DNA from: a virus
IMG/VR virus record: IMGVR_UViG_3300029309_000008
Coordinates: 1-64,000 of that record
Reading direction: 5' to 3' (one strand)
Length of the DNA stretch: 64,000 bases
The notes under the pieces: generated by a model
The model's input: only the letters and a program-made list of their open reading frames with translations
What the model was told of the DNA's origin: nothing
Databases searched by the model: none
Shown here: positions 6,059 to 12,656 of the stretch, piece after piece
Numbering within the stretch: the first letter of the stretch is position 1
Layout of the letters: every line of letters begins with the position of its first letter
Translations under genes and position numbers: made by a program

Positions 6059-6129
6059 CTACCTCTAAGTTTGTCAATAATAATGCATGATAATAATATA
6101 AGGACTACTACAGCAATTTCTATTGACAT
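6055..6129 (-). CDS. 24-aa membrane peptide with a lipobox-like motif
   Basis: This gene was read directly from the sequence. ATG at 6129 is followed by 24 codons, and the stop TGA (6055-6057) overlaps the ATG of the holin-like gene (6056-6058) as ATGA. The peptide MSIEIAVVVLILLSCIIIDK plus LRGR is one hydrophobic helix with a charged end. LLSC resembles a lipobox, but the helix continues past the cysteine, so a simple anchor is more likely. Stop-start overlap with a holin-like gene suggests a partner or antiholin, or a translational coupler. Confidence 0.5.
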   Translation of the reverse strand: MSIEIAVVVLILLSCIIIDKLRGR

Positions 6130-6249
6130 TTATTTTTTCTTTCTTTTTTTCTTGCTAGCACAATGGGCCTTTTGACTAAATCCCTTTGGATTCTTACAGT
6201 TAATTGACTTTTTATACTTAGCTGACCATTTTTTACCCTTCTTCGTCAT
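6130..6249 (-). CDS. Small Lys-rich protein with two cysteines, 39 aa
   Basis: This gene was read directly from the sequence: ATG at 6249, TAA at 6130-6132. It overlaps the end of the 6233-6478 gene by 17 bases in another frame. The product is strongly basic, with SINCKNPKGFSQKAHCASKK holding two cysteines 12 residues apart and a final K/R run. The 'NC.NPKGFSQKA.C.S' signature recurs, from memory, in many phages as a short protein of unknown function. A small metal- or nucleic-acid-binding protein is possible. Confidence 0.7.
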   Translation of the reverse strand: MTKKGKKWSAKYKKSINCKNPKGFSQKAHCASKKKRKKK

Positions 6250-6478
6250 ACCATTGTGTATTACCACTTTTTGGTTCTTCTTTTTTTATTGGCTCCTCCT
6301 CATCCATTTGTTTTAGAGTTTCATCCCACTCTAAAAATTTAGGCATATCATAAGACCATATTCCAATCATGGTGGGGTGCTTGACAAACAACTCACCCGA
6401 TGTTTTCATATCTTCATACCTAGCTCTGGAATCCCAATAGCTTTCCTCTTTTATAGGTTTATAATTTTTCTTAGCCAT
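6233..6478 (-). CDS. Hypothetical protein, 81 aa
   Basis: The product is 81 residues, hydrophilic, with aromatic residues in its N-terminal half (SYWDSRARYEDM, then MIGIWSYDMPKFLEW) and an acidic C-terminus. There are no cysteines, membrane segments or known motifs. It opens a subgroup of the leftward operon after a 41-base gap that contains a promoter-like sequence (6479-6510). The 39-residue gene overlaps its 3' end. Confidence 0.55.
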   Translation of the reverse strand: MAKKNYKPIKEESYWDSRARYEDMKTSGELFVKHPTMIGIWSYDMPKFLEWDETLKQMDEEEPIKKEEPKSGNTQWYDEEG

Positions 6479-6510
6479 TTAATATAATAAAAATATTTGA
6501 ATTATCCAAA
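6479..6510 (-). promoter_or_regulatory. Promoter-like sequence inside the leftward operon
   Basis: On the minus strand TTTG (within AATTTGGATA) is followed after exactly 20 bases by TATATTAA. The -33 half is the same word as at 780-811. The -7 box touches the ATG at 6478, so transcription would start inside that gene. It could serve the genes from 6249 downward, or be a chance match. Confidence 0.3.
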
Positions 6511-6519
6511 TTCATGACT

Positions 6520-6729
6520 TTAGTTGAGATGTTTATCTACACCAAGTTGAACTCTTTTCTCTACTTCTTCTAAAACAGTCAAAGCAGACAAACCATCCAG
6601 ACCTGATTCTTCTAATGAAGTCAGTAATCTATCTTGTATCTCCACGTTTTCCAACCCTTCTTTTTGGTATGTGTACCAAGCCATTGTAAGTTTGGATAAT
6701 ATTTTATGATGTCTAGCCTCTAGTGTCAT
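6520..6729 (-). CDS. Small helical hypothetical protein, 69 aa
   Basis: The product is predicted to be wholly helical: MTLEARHHKILSKLTMAWYT, then a second helix VEIQDRLLTSLEESG and a third, SALTVLEEVEKRVQ. There are no motifs. Its start overlaps the stop of the 6726-7079 gene by ATGA, so the two are translationally coupled. The function is unknown. Confidence 0.55.
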   Translation of the reverse strand: MTLEARHHKILSKLTMAWYTYQKEGLENVEIQDRLLTSLEESGLDGLSALTVLEEVEKRVQLGVDKHLN

Positions 6730-7079
6730 ACAATTGTTATGTGTGGCCTAATTTTTTCCATTACCTCGTCATATGTTGTGGCGAAAAGTCTTGGCAAGAA
6801 GTTGCCTTCACTTTGTATTAAAGCTCTTCCTTTTTTTGTTTTAGATATGCTCCTAATATCATCTACCTTAATCAGCATAGTTTCTTGCTGTAAGTTGTTT
6901 ACACTTTCATCTATATCTTCTGCACAAAGTTCTTCACACTGTTCTTGTAACCTTTCTGCACTTAAACCTAAAGCTTCTGCTTTTTCTTGTGCTTCTTCAA
7001 GACACTGTGAGCAAGACTCGTCCATTTTACCCTCTATCTGGTAGAATGCTTGCAATTCTAAAAATACTGGTTTAGTCAT
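6726..7079 (-). CDS. Hypothetical protein, 117 aa
   Basis: The N-terminal strand (KPVFLELQAFYQIEG) leads to a cysteine-containing helical insert (ESCSQCLEEAQEKAEALG, then EQCEELCAED), and the chain returns to a beta-type end (ETMLIKVDDIRSISKTKKGR, then FATTYDEVMEKI). The outer parts look like one small beta-rich domain of the 'strand, KVDDI, basic turn' type seen in phage proteins of unknown role, split by a helical pair with four cysteines that could bind metal. It shares a single base with the exonuclease gene ahead of it (stop-start overlap near 7079). Confidence 0.5.
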   Translation of the reverse strand: MTKPVFLELQAFYQIEGKMDESCSQCLEEAQEKAEALGLSAERLQEQCEELCAEDIDESVNNLQQETMLIKVDDIRSISKTKKGRALIQSEGNFLPRLFATTYDEVMEKIRPHITIV

Positions 7080-8068
7080 TACACTGATTTTGTTAGTAAT
7101 TTTCTAGCCTCTGTCGTTAACGAACTTGCTCTTGACCTGTTAACACTTCCACAAGAATCACATCTAAGTGCATCATACTCAGACATATACGTTTTATAAG
7201 TACCTACAACAGAAAGGTCGGTGCCCCCACAAGTTGCACAACAAGTCACGTTTTCACCAATATGTAACCCCATATTTGGGTGAGGAGTAATCCAAGAGCG
7301 TATCCTTAAATATACTTCTTCAAGAAGGGTTACATCCTTAATATTATATTCTTCCATCTTGTCTAAAGACTCTTGTTCACCTTCCATACAGCCCTTCCAA
7401 AGCTCAAATCCCCCAGTTTTCATTTTTTCTCCTAATTCAAGGAATTGTGCCACATAATCTAGTTTGTTAGACGAAATGTTAAACTTCTTCCTGACATGTT
7501 TAAGGGTGTCAATAGTCTGGTACGGTGTCGGTGGGTGTAAACCCAGTTTTAGGAAGCGAGTGTTAACTCTTTTTATATCAAACTTATCTCCGTTGTGAGC
7601 AATGACTATATCTGCTTCGTTTAATAGTTCCCAAAAATTTCTTACTATTCTAGAATCGTCTTGTGCCTTAACTTCTTTTGGTGTAAGTTTTCCTGTGTAT
7701 ATTTTTTCTTCAAAGAGCCATTTAGCAGACCATGTAATGATAAACCAGTCTGATTCAAGCATAGACAAGTTGTACCCAACATTTTGATTCCACAAGCTCC
7801 ATATATTAGCCATAAGAGGGGCGGTCTCAATATCAAATATTAGCACTCTTGCAGGAGATGATTTAGCAGCTTCTTGATTAATTGCTATCTCTGTCTCAAT
7901 ATCTCCTAGAGAATTTATGTATCTACTAACAGCTCTTCTCCAAGAATCAGAATATTTGTATTTATGTTTATTACAAAACTCTTCCGCTGTGTGGGTAAAA
8001 TTACCATGCCTAGAATATATCTCTAATATTTCAGCGATATTTTTTTGTATAATATCTTTAATAGCCAT
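7079..8068 (-). CDS. DnaQ-like 3'-5' exonuclease with zinc ribbon
   Basis: The 329-residue product has an N-terminal helical region (1-70, possibly helix-turn-helix-like). An RNase H-fold DEDDy exonuclease follows: Exo I VLIFDIET (D79, E81), Exo II IVIAHNGDKFDIKR (D164), Exo III YNIKD (Y241, D245). The C-terminus has a zinc ribbon, C277xxC280 and C303xxC306. The family removes nucleotides from 3' ends of DNA or RNA; no polymerase domain is attached. It sits with RecA, a PhoH-like ATPase and a GIY-YIG nuclease in one leftward operon, pointing to recombination, repair or nucleotide recycling. All catalytic acids are present. Confidence 0.85.
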   Translation of the reverse strand: MAIKDIIQKNIAEILEIYSRHGNFTHTAEEFCNKHKYKYSDSWRRAVSRYINSLGDIETEIAINQEAAKSSPARVLIFDIETAPLMANIWSLWNQNVGYNLSMLESDWFIITWSAKWLFEEKIYTGKLTPKEVKAQDDSRIVRNFWELLNEADIVIAHNGDKFDIKRVNTRFLKLGLHPPTPYQTIDTLKHVRKKFNISSNKLDYVAQFLELGEKMKTGGFELWKGCMEGEQESLDKMEEYNIKDVTLLEEVYLRIRSWITPHPNMGLHIGENVTCCATCGGTDLSVVGTYKTYMSEYDALRCDSCGSVNRSRASSLTTEARKLLTKSV

Positions 8069-8069
8069 C

Positions 8070-8546
8070 TTAACAATTCAGGTCATTTGGGAAATATTTC
8101 CCTAAAATGTTACCGTTATAATATTTACCGTTGTCCCTAATAACATCCATCTTAAACTGGGCTTCTGTTTCTAGAAAAGAAAGTTTCTTTTCGCAGTTAG
8201 AAAACTCCCATATATGTTTTTCAAATTGGTCTCCTTCCTGTATGTGTTTGTTAAGCTCTGCATTAGACCCCGTATACATTAACCAATCAGATTCTAATTT
8301 AGCTTTATGAACCCATACTGGCAAGCCTTTTTTAGATTTTCTTTTATTTTTGTGCCTCCTAATTTCTACCCCCTCAAGTTTCAACTCCTGAAATCTTTTT
8401 ATGCCTACCTTCTTCCAGTGGTATAAACTTTTTTTACCAATATACATTTTACCTTTACTAAGGTTCGTTATGCAATATACAAATCCTATAGCATCTTTAG
8501 GTATCTGGTCGAGAGTGCTTACCTTTTTGTCATCATAAATCCACAT
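8070..8546 (-). CDS. GIY-YIG-type endonuclease
   Basis: The 158-residue product has the GIY-YIG core: GFVYCITN for the first half and KMYIGKKS for the second, at about residues 20-40. A basic linker follows (RRHKNKRKSKKG), then W-x-x-Y-T-G-S, and a later FLETEAQ with a possible metal-binding glutamate. This resembles single-domain phage GIY-YIG nucleases related to Seg enzymes. I chose the ATG at 8546 because it forms TAATG with the stop of the PhoH-like gene; the frame also has an ATG four codons earlier. It may cut host or competing phage DNA. Confidence 0.75.
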   Translation of the reverse strand: MWIYDDKKVSTLDQIPKDAIGFVYCITNLSKGKMYIGKKSLYHWKKVGIKRFQELKLEGVEIRRHKNKRKSKKGLPVWVHKAKLESDWLMYTGSNAELNKHIQEGDQFEKHIWEFSNCEKKLSFLETEAQFKMDVIRDNGKYYNGNILGKYFPNDLNC

Positions 8547-9220
8547 TACCAGCCACAAATTTTTTCGTACTGCTCCATAAATTTAGCCACCATAGGGTCT
8601 CTGTAATTTTGTTGAAGTTCTACGTGAACCATCTCATCCAGCTTATCGGCAGTATCTATAAGTTGATGAAATCCACTACGGCTAGGTTGTTTCAAATCAT
8701 TCTGTCTAAGGTCCCCTGTAAATATCATGAGAGAACCTTTACCAAGTCTTGTACAGAATAAATATGTTTGAAGTTTAGTTAGGTTCTGTGCCTCATCGAC
8801 AATCATAACACTATTAGTAATTGTTCTACCTCTGGCAAATTGCAAGGGAAGAAGTTCTAGTTGGCCCTCTTTTAGCCACTTTTCTAACTCTTTTTTACCA
8901 TTCTCTCTTAGAACCTCCATATTTTCTATTACGGGAGCACACCACTGCCTCATCTTTTCATCTTTGTTTCCTGGCAGATAGCCCATATCTTCTGTGGAAA
9001 CTTGAGGACGAGCAATATACATTCTTTCTACACCACCTTTTAAGAACAAGTCTAATGCAATTTGTGATGCAAGAAATGTCTTAGACGTACCTGCTTTACC
9101 AGTTATGATTGCAATCTTAGAATCTAGTATTTTTTCTTTTGCATGTTTTTGTTCTTCACTTAATTCATACTTAAAAGACGGGTTGGTTTTTGTCTTTCTA
9201 GTACTTAAGTCTTCTCTCAT
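8546..9220 (-). CDS. phoH: PhoH-like P-loop ATPase
   Basis: The 224-residue product has a Walker A motif GKAGTSKT (41-48), a Walker B motif VMIVDEAQ (D142, E143), and MIFTGDLRQND, the sensor motif of PhoH-family and superfamily 1 ATPases. PhoH-like proteins are common in phages of aquatic bacteria and are thought to act in RNA metabolism or phosphate-related host control; the exact role is unsettled. The gene overlaps the RecA gene by four bases (ATGA) and the GIY-YIG gene by TAATG, so these are translated as a unit. Confidence 0.9.
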   Translation of the reverse strand: MREDLSTRKTKTNPSFKYELSEEQKHAKEKILDSKIAIITGKAGTSKTFLASQIALDLFLKGGVERMYIARPQVSTEDMGYLPGNKDEKMRQWCAPVIENMEVLRENGKKELEKWLKEGQLELLPLQFARGRTITNSVMIVDEAQNLTKLQTYLFCTRLGKGSLMIFTGDLRQNDLKQPSRSGFHQLIDTADKLDEMVHVELQQNYRDPMVAKFMEQYEKICGW

Positions 9221-10212
9221 TTGTTGTAATGTTTAATAATTTCATCCCTCAAAGTTTCCTCTAAATCAGGATTTTCATCAAGTAAAGCAAAAACTGCTTT
9301 CTTACCTTGTCCAAGTTGCGTACCATCATAACTATACCACGCTCCTTTTTTATCTATTAATCCTAGAGCTATAGCCATATCTACTATCTCCTCTTTTGCG
9401 TCTATACCAATACCAAATCGTAATTGGAAAGAGTGTTTTTGTAAAGGAGGGTATGTTTTATTTTTCTCTGTAGTTGCAGTGATTAAATTAGACACCTGTC
9501 GGTCTACACCGTCAACTTTTTCTTTGTTGCCAGCAGACTTACTAGATGTAAGTTTAATACGTATTGAGGAATAAAATTTAAGTGCATTACCACCAGTTGT
9601 AACATCTGGCGAACCATACATAACACCAATCTTTTGTCTAAGTTGATTTACAAAAATTAACGTACAATTGTTTCTACTTGCAATGGGAGACAAAACACGC
9701 ATAGCTTGTGACATTAATCTTGCATGCACACCCATTTTGCTCTCACCTGCTTCACCCTCCGATTCCACAGACGGAACCATAGTGGCTACTGAGTCTACTA
9801 CAACTAGTCCTACCTCTCCAGTATCCGCAAGTGTTTTTGTTATTTCTATTGCTTCTTCGCCACTACTTGGTTGACAAAAAATAAGCTCTTCAGTATCAAC
9901 ACCCAGGGCTTCTGCGTAATTTTTATCAAAAGCATGCTCCATATCCACAAAAGCACATCTCTTCCCCATAGCTTGAGCCTCAGCTATAGCATGAACACAT
10001 AGTGTGCTTTTACCAGAAGATTCCCACCCAAAAAGCTCAATAATTCTTCCTAGAGGGTAACCCCCTCCTGTAATAACATCTAGGCCTAATGAGCCTGTTG
10101 ATATTCTTTCTAATTTTTCAAAGGCTTCATTCTCTCCCAAATGAAAGACTGAACCTGAGCCAAAATTTTTATTTAGCTTGGCCAAAGCATCATTAAGCTT
10201 ACTACTCATCAT
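9217..10212 (-). CDS. recA: RecA-type recombinase
   Basis: The 331-residue product is a bacterial-type RecA rather than a T4 UvsX. The P-loop is GWESSGKST (62-70), Walker B lies in VGLVVVDSVATMVP, and the DNA-binding loops follow as NQLRQKIGVMYGSPDVTTGG and ALKFYSSIRI. It ends slightly short of cellular RecA (about 350 residues), lacking part of the acidic C-terminal tail. It forms filaments on single-stranded DNA and exchanges strands during phage repair and recombination-dependent replication. The start overlaps the upstream 10202-10432 gene by 11 bases. Either of two adjacent methionines may initiate. Confidence 0.95.
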   Translation of the reverse strand: MMSSKLNDALAKLNKNFGSGSVFHLGENEAFEKLERISTGSLGLDVITGGGYPLGRIIELFGWESSGKSTLCVHAIAEAQAMGKRCAFVDMEHAFDKNYAEALGVDTEELIFCQPSSGEEAIEITKTLADTGEVGLVVVDSVATMVPSVESEGEAGESKMGVHARLMSQAMRVLSPIASRNNCTLIFVNQLRQKIGVMYGSPDVTTGGNALKFYSSIRIKLTSSKSAGNKEKVDGVDRQVSNLITATTEKNKTYPPLQKHSFQLRFGIGIDAKEEIVDMAIALGLIDKKGAWYSYDGTQLGQGKKAVFALLDENPDLEETLRDEIIKHYNK

Positions 10213-10432
10213 TAAGGTGGTTTTTAAATTGTTTAAAAAAAGTCTCTATTAAAACAGTTGCAACCCCACAACGAATATTAAAAAGAAACATTTCAAATAC
10301 CAAATCATCTAATTCTGTCTGGTACTTATCAAACATATCGTCAGTTAACAAGTCCTCATCCACATAGTCTAGAACACAATCTCTATAACTGTGAAAGTAC
10401 TCCCTGTCAAGAAGTTGGTTATTGTCATCCAT
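10202..10432 (-). CDS. Acidic hypothetical protein ahead of RecA, 76 aa
   Basis: The product is acidic in its first half (MDDNNQLLDREYFHSYRD, then DEDLLTDDMFDKYQTELDDL) and hydrophobic in its second (VFEMFLFNIRCGVATVLIET), ending with a basic-aromatic helix. No family is recognised. As the first gene of the leftward operon, with its ATG about 20 bases from the promoter candidate's -7 box, it would be among the first genes expressed. An early regulator or RecA partner is possible, without direct evidence. Confidence 0.6.
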   Translation of the reverse strand: MDDNNQLLDREYFHSYRDCVLDYVDEDLLTDDMFDKYQTELDDLVFEMFLFNIRCGVATVLIETFFKQFKNHLNDE

Positions 10433-10436
10433 AACT

Positions 10437-10454
10437 GCAAGTCATTTATCTTGC
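10437..10454. repeat. Inverted repeat, possible operator
   Basis: GCAAG, eight bases, CTTGC forms an inverted repeat next to the leftward promoter's -7 box (10453-10460). GCAAG recurs at 10480-10484, next to the -33 box. Paired half-sites flanking a promoter suggest repressor binding; this is inference from layout. Confidence 0.35.
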
Positions 10455-10484
10455 AATATAAAAAACATATCTGAATTACGCAAG
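10453..10484 (-). promoter_or_regulatory. Promoter of the long leftward operon
   Basis: The minus strand reads CTTG, exactly 20 bases, TATATTGC, close to the Bacteroidota consensus (TTTG, about 19-20, TAnnTTTG). It lies 21 bases upstream of the first leftward ATG (10432). The region between the boxes (ATTCAGATATGTTT) resembles the interior of the site at 874-905. Confidence 0.5.
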
Positions 10485-10673
10485 TAAATTACAGTAAATA
10501 TTACAAATAATTTTTAGATAAAATATTTTTTTAAAAACGCTTGCAAATGTCAGAAACTTTTTTTAACTTCACGTTGTCCTGTTAAGGGGAAGAGAAGAAG
10601 GGGGACTATAGGGGGATTTTGAGAAGGGGTTGTAAGGTGGTGTGGTTTTTGTGGATAATTACCAGTAAATTTC

Positions 10674-10703
10674 CTTGTATATTATTAAACATATTAGTAT
10701 AAT
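10674..10703 (+). promoter_or_regulatory. Promoter of the rightward arm
   Basis: TTGTAT (10675-10680), 17 bases and TATAAT (10698-10703) make a near-perfect sigma-70-like site; read in Bacteroidota terms it is CTTG, 20 bases, TATAATAG. Transcription would start within a few bases of the ATG at 10713, so the first mRNA may be nearly leaderless. Confidence 0.6.
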
Positions 10704-10712
10704 AGTAATATT

Positions 10713-11093
10713 ATGGCACAATATAGAACACTACCTTTTTTTCTAACATACACAGACAAGATTGATTTAATTCAAAAACTTCTTGAAATATATAGTGCAA
10801 CAACTACACATCTTACACAAAGAGATATTGACCTATTAACATTGTGTTTTATGTATGATTTAAATTCTAAAGGGTTCAAAGATAAGGTAATATCTGCAAA
10901 TTTAGGAGTTAAAACACATCAAAACGTTACAACTATGTTTTCTAGGTTAAAGAAAAAAGGTTTAGTTATAAAGCATCCTGTAAAAAATAGAAAGGACCTT
11001 AATAGTGACCTTCAAAAGCTAAAAGAAACAATAGAACAATATCCAAATATCGCTATACAAATGATGTATACTTCAAATGATTCTAGAAGATAA
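10713..11093 (+). CDS. Winged-helix DNA-binding protein
   Basis: The 126-residue product has a helix-turn-helix core at about residues 35-90: LTQRDIDLLTLCFMYDL, then KVISANLGVKTHQNVTTMFS and RLKKKGLVIKHP, where the last part reads as recognition helix plus wing. It is the first rightward gene, directly after the divergent control region and upstream of the terminase. It may be the late-gene regulator, or the DNA-recognition (small terminase) subunit, which often has a similar fold. Its 3' end overlaps the next gene by 17 bases. Confidence 0.6.
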   Translation: MAQYRTLPFFLTYTDKIDLIQKLLEIYSATTTHLTQRDIDLLTLCFMYDLNSKGFKDKVISANLGVKTHQNVTTMFSRLKKKGLVIKHPVKNRKDLNSDLQKLKETIEQYPNIAIQMMYTSNDSRR

Positions 11094-11469
11094 AATATAT
11101 TTTATAGACGACATACTTGATGAGTATGAGAAAAGGGGAGGAGACAGAGAAGCTGCAGAAGCTTTGTATTGGACAACAAGAGACGAATTAGTAGAACATA
11201 TTAGTAATAATGATAGTGTTGTATATAAGATAAATCACTTTGGTACTTTGTACTACACTGCAGCATCTTTAAATAATTTGTTAAAGCAAGTTACTCGAGT
11301 TATAAATAAAAAAAGTAAATTCGAAAATACTTGGATTCATCGAAAAAAAGTGTTAGAGTCTAAAATAAAAAACATGTCTATTCTTATTGATAAGGCAAAG
11401 AGTAATAATATTAATAACATATGGTTTTTTAGGAAAAGGTTTAATCCACAAAAGATAAAAAATGGGTAA
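11077..11469 (+). CDS. Hypothetical protein, 130 aa
   Basis: The N-terminal half (FIDDILDEYEKRGGDREAAE, then TTRDELVEHISNN, then VYKINHFGTLYYT) matches, from memory, a conserved protein of Bacteroidota phages found beside the terminase, with the 'H-FGTLYY' strand as its hallmark. The C-terminal half is a basic helix (LESKIKNMSILIDKAKS). No function is known to me. Overlaps at both ends (17 and 8 bases) suggest coupled translation with its neighbours. Confidence 0.6.
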   Translation: MILEDKIYFIDDILDEYEKRGGDREAAEALYWTTRDELVEHISNNDSVVYKINHFGTLYYTAASLNNLLKQVTRVINKKSKFENTWIHRKKVLESKIKNMSILIDKAKSNNINNIWFFRKRFNPQKIKNG

Positions 11470-12070
11470 GATAAGACCAAGAAGAATTATTGAAGGATGG
11501 AAGAATCGCATTCTAGGAAAAAATATGTCTTTTGATGAGGCACGCTACAATACTTGCTTGGATTGTGAACATAGAAATAAAATGATTGATACTTGTAATA
11601 TATGTGGTTGTGTTTTAAAAGCTAAAACTAAAGTAGCAGATGAAGTTTGTCCTGAAAATAGATGGCATGACATAAAGGAGTTTGAGGGGAGAGGTTTAGC
11701 TATTAGAGTTCATGATTATGAAAAAACTGACATTGATGTTGTGGATGACATTATAGTTATAGAATACAGAGAACCTCTCATCCTCAACTCTCCTGTTTCT
11801 TCTTCTGAGTTTAAGATAGACTTAGTAAACTGTAGAGGAGATTATGAAAAACTTAGTTCTGAAGAAATAACTCTTGATAATATATTTACAAAGGTTTGTT
11901 CTTGCTTTTCGGTTGTACATTTAAAGAAAAAACTTGAAGAGGGAGAAAGTATGACTATGACTATTAAGTATAATACTAAGATACCTGGAATAATAGATAA
12001 AAGGCTAAAAGTGCACACCAGTCAAGGTGTGTTTGTTATAAGAATAAAAGGTGATGTAATAGAAGAATAA
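11462..12070 (+). CDS. Zinc-ribbon protein with an Ig-like C-terminal domain
   Basis: The 202-residue product has two parts. Residues about 28-70 carry a four-cysteine metal site with a fifth nearby (CLDCEHR, CNICGCVLKAKTK, VCPENRW), as in short phage zinc fingers. Residues about 80-200 are a beta-sandwich, ending in TMTIKYNTKIPGIIDKRLK and VHTSQGVFVIRIKGDV, the pattern of DUF1573/ASPM-SPD-2-Hydin-type Ig folds. The gene lies between DNA-binding and terminase genes. It may be a packaging accessory or a minor virion protein. It shares a base with the following 12070 gene. Confidence 0.6.
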   Translation: MGKIRPRRIIEGWKNRILGKNMSFDEARYNTCLDCEHRNKMIDTCNICGCVLKAKTKVADEVCPENRWHDIKEFEGRGLAIRVHDYEKTDIDVVDDIIVIEYREPLILNSPVSSSEFKIDLVNCRGDYEKLSSEEITLDNIFTKVCSCFSVVHLKKKLEEGESMTMTIKYNTKIPGIIDKRLKVHTSQGVFVIRIKGDVIEE

Positions 12071-12285
12071 TGGAATCAATAAGAAAAAGACACATAGCGG
12101 ATTTATTGTCAACTATGATATTAGAGAACCCAGACTTCACTGCTGTAGAATTAGTTAGGTCAGTTTTGAGAGTAAAGAATTTTAAAAATAAAAAAGGATA
12201 CAAATCCTTTAATATGTCTGCTACAGATGAAGAGTTTTCTATTGCGTTGGAAAACACGGTTAGAGAATTAAAAAATCAAAAATAA
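12070..12285 (+). CDS. Small helical protein, 71 aa
   Basis: The product is a short helical protein (RKRHIADLLSTMILENPD, then AVELVRSVLRVKN, then EEFSIALENTVREL). The helix-loop-helix look, basic centre and position just before the large terminase make it one candidate for a small terminase or its partner, but no known family is recognised. It touches both neighbours by stop-start overlap. Confidence 0.5.
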   Translation: MESIRKRHIADLLSTMILENPDFTAVELVRSVLRVKNFKNKKGYKSFNMSATDEEFSIALENTVRELKNQK

Positions 12286-12656
12286 TGACTGAGGAGCAAA
12301 AAAAGTATTTAGAAAATGTTGTAAACTATAACTTGGACCTTTACGAAAAATTAGTAGAGGCCTCTAACGATTTAGACGATGAAAGCGAGTCTGAAAAGTA
12401 TGTAAAGTTTTTAGTGGTGTCAACAGCACAAGAGTGTGTTTTCAAAATAAAAGAAGCACATACTCATGCAAAACAATTATTCAATCATTCCATAGAGTTG
12501 CCTTCAAAAATTGAAAGTATGTTTGCAGGAATGAAAAGTGCATTTTCCGTTCAAAATGATGAGTTAGTAAATGTTTCAGGAATGAAGATGCCTGATTTAT
12601 TAGAATTTATAACCGAGTCATTAAACAAAGAAAATGGAGAAAAGCCAAATTCCTAA
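12285..12656 (+). CDS. Hypothetical protein upstream of the terminase, 123 aa
   Basis: The product is acidic and helical (TEEQKKYLENVVNYNLDLYE, then SESEKYVKFLVVSTAQECVF, then a flexible part, MKMPDLLEFITESLNKE). It overlaps the large terminase gene by 23 bases. Helical, oligomer-like proteins in this position are often small terminase subunits, but sequence alone cannot show it here. Confidence 0.5.
   Translation: MTEEQKKYLENVVNYNLDLYEKLVEASNDLDDESESEKYVKFLVVSTAQECVFKIKEAHTHAKQLFNHSIELPSKIESMFAGMKSAFSVQNDELVNVSGMKMPDLLEFITESLNKENGEKPNS

Larger units (their letters stand above)
10433..10712. promoter_or_regulatory. Divergent control region between the two arms
   Basis: This 280-base stretch separates the leftward operon from the rightward structural genes. 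It contains promoter candidates for both directions, several TTGCAA/CTTGC words (10437-10442, 10450-10456, 10480-10484, 10549-10555) that could be operator sites, and a purine-rich block (10584-10640) with G runs. No reading frame of note is present. It is the natural place for the early/late switch. Confidence 0.6.

Noticed and set aside
11077-11469. Histone-like (HU/IHF) identity suggested by the HFGTLYY strand
   Set aside because: The rest of the protein does not follow the HU pattern (no basic beta-arm with the proline tip).
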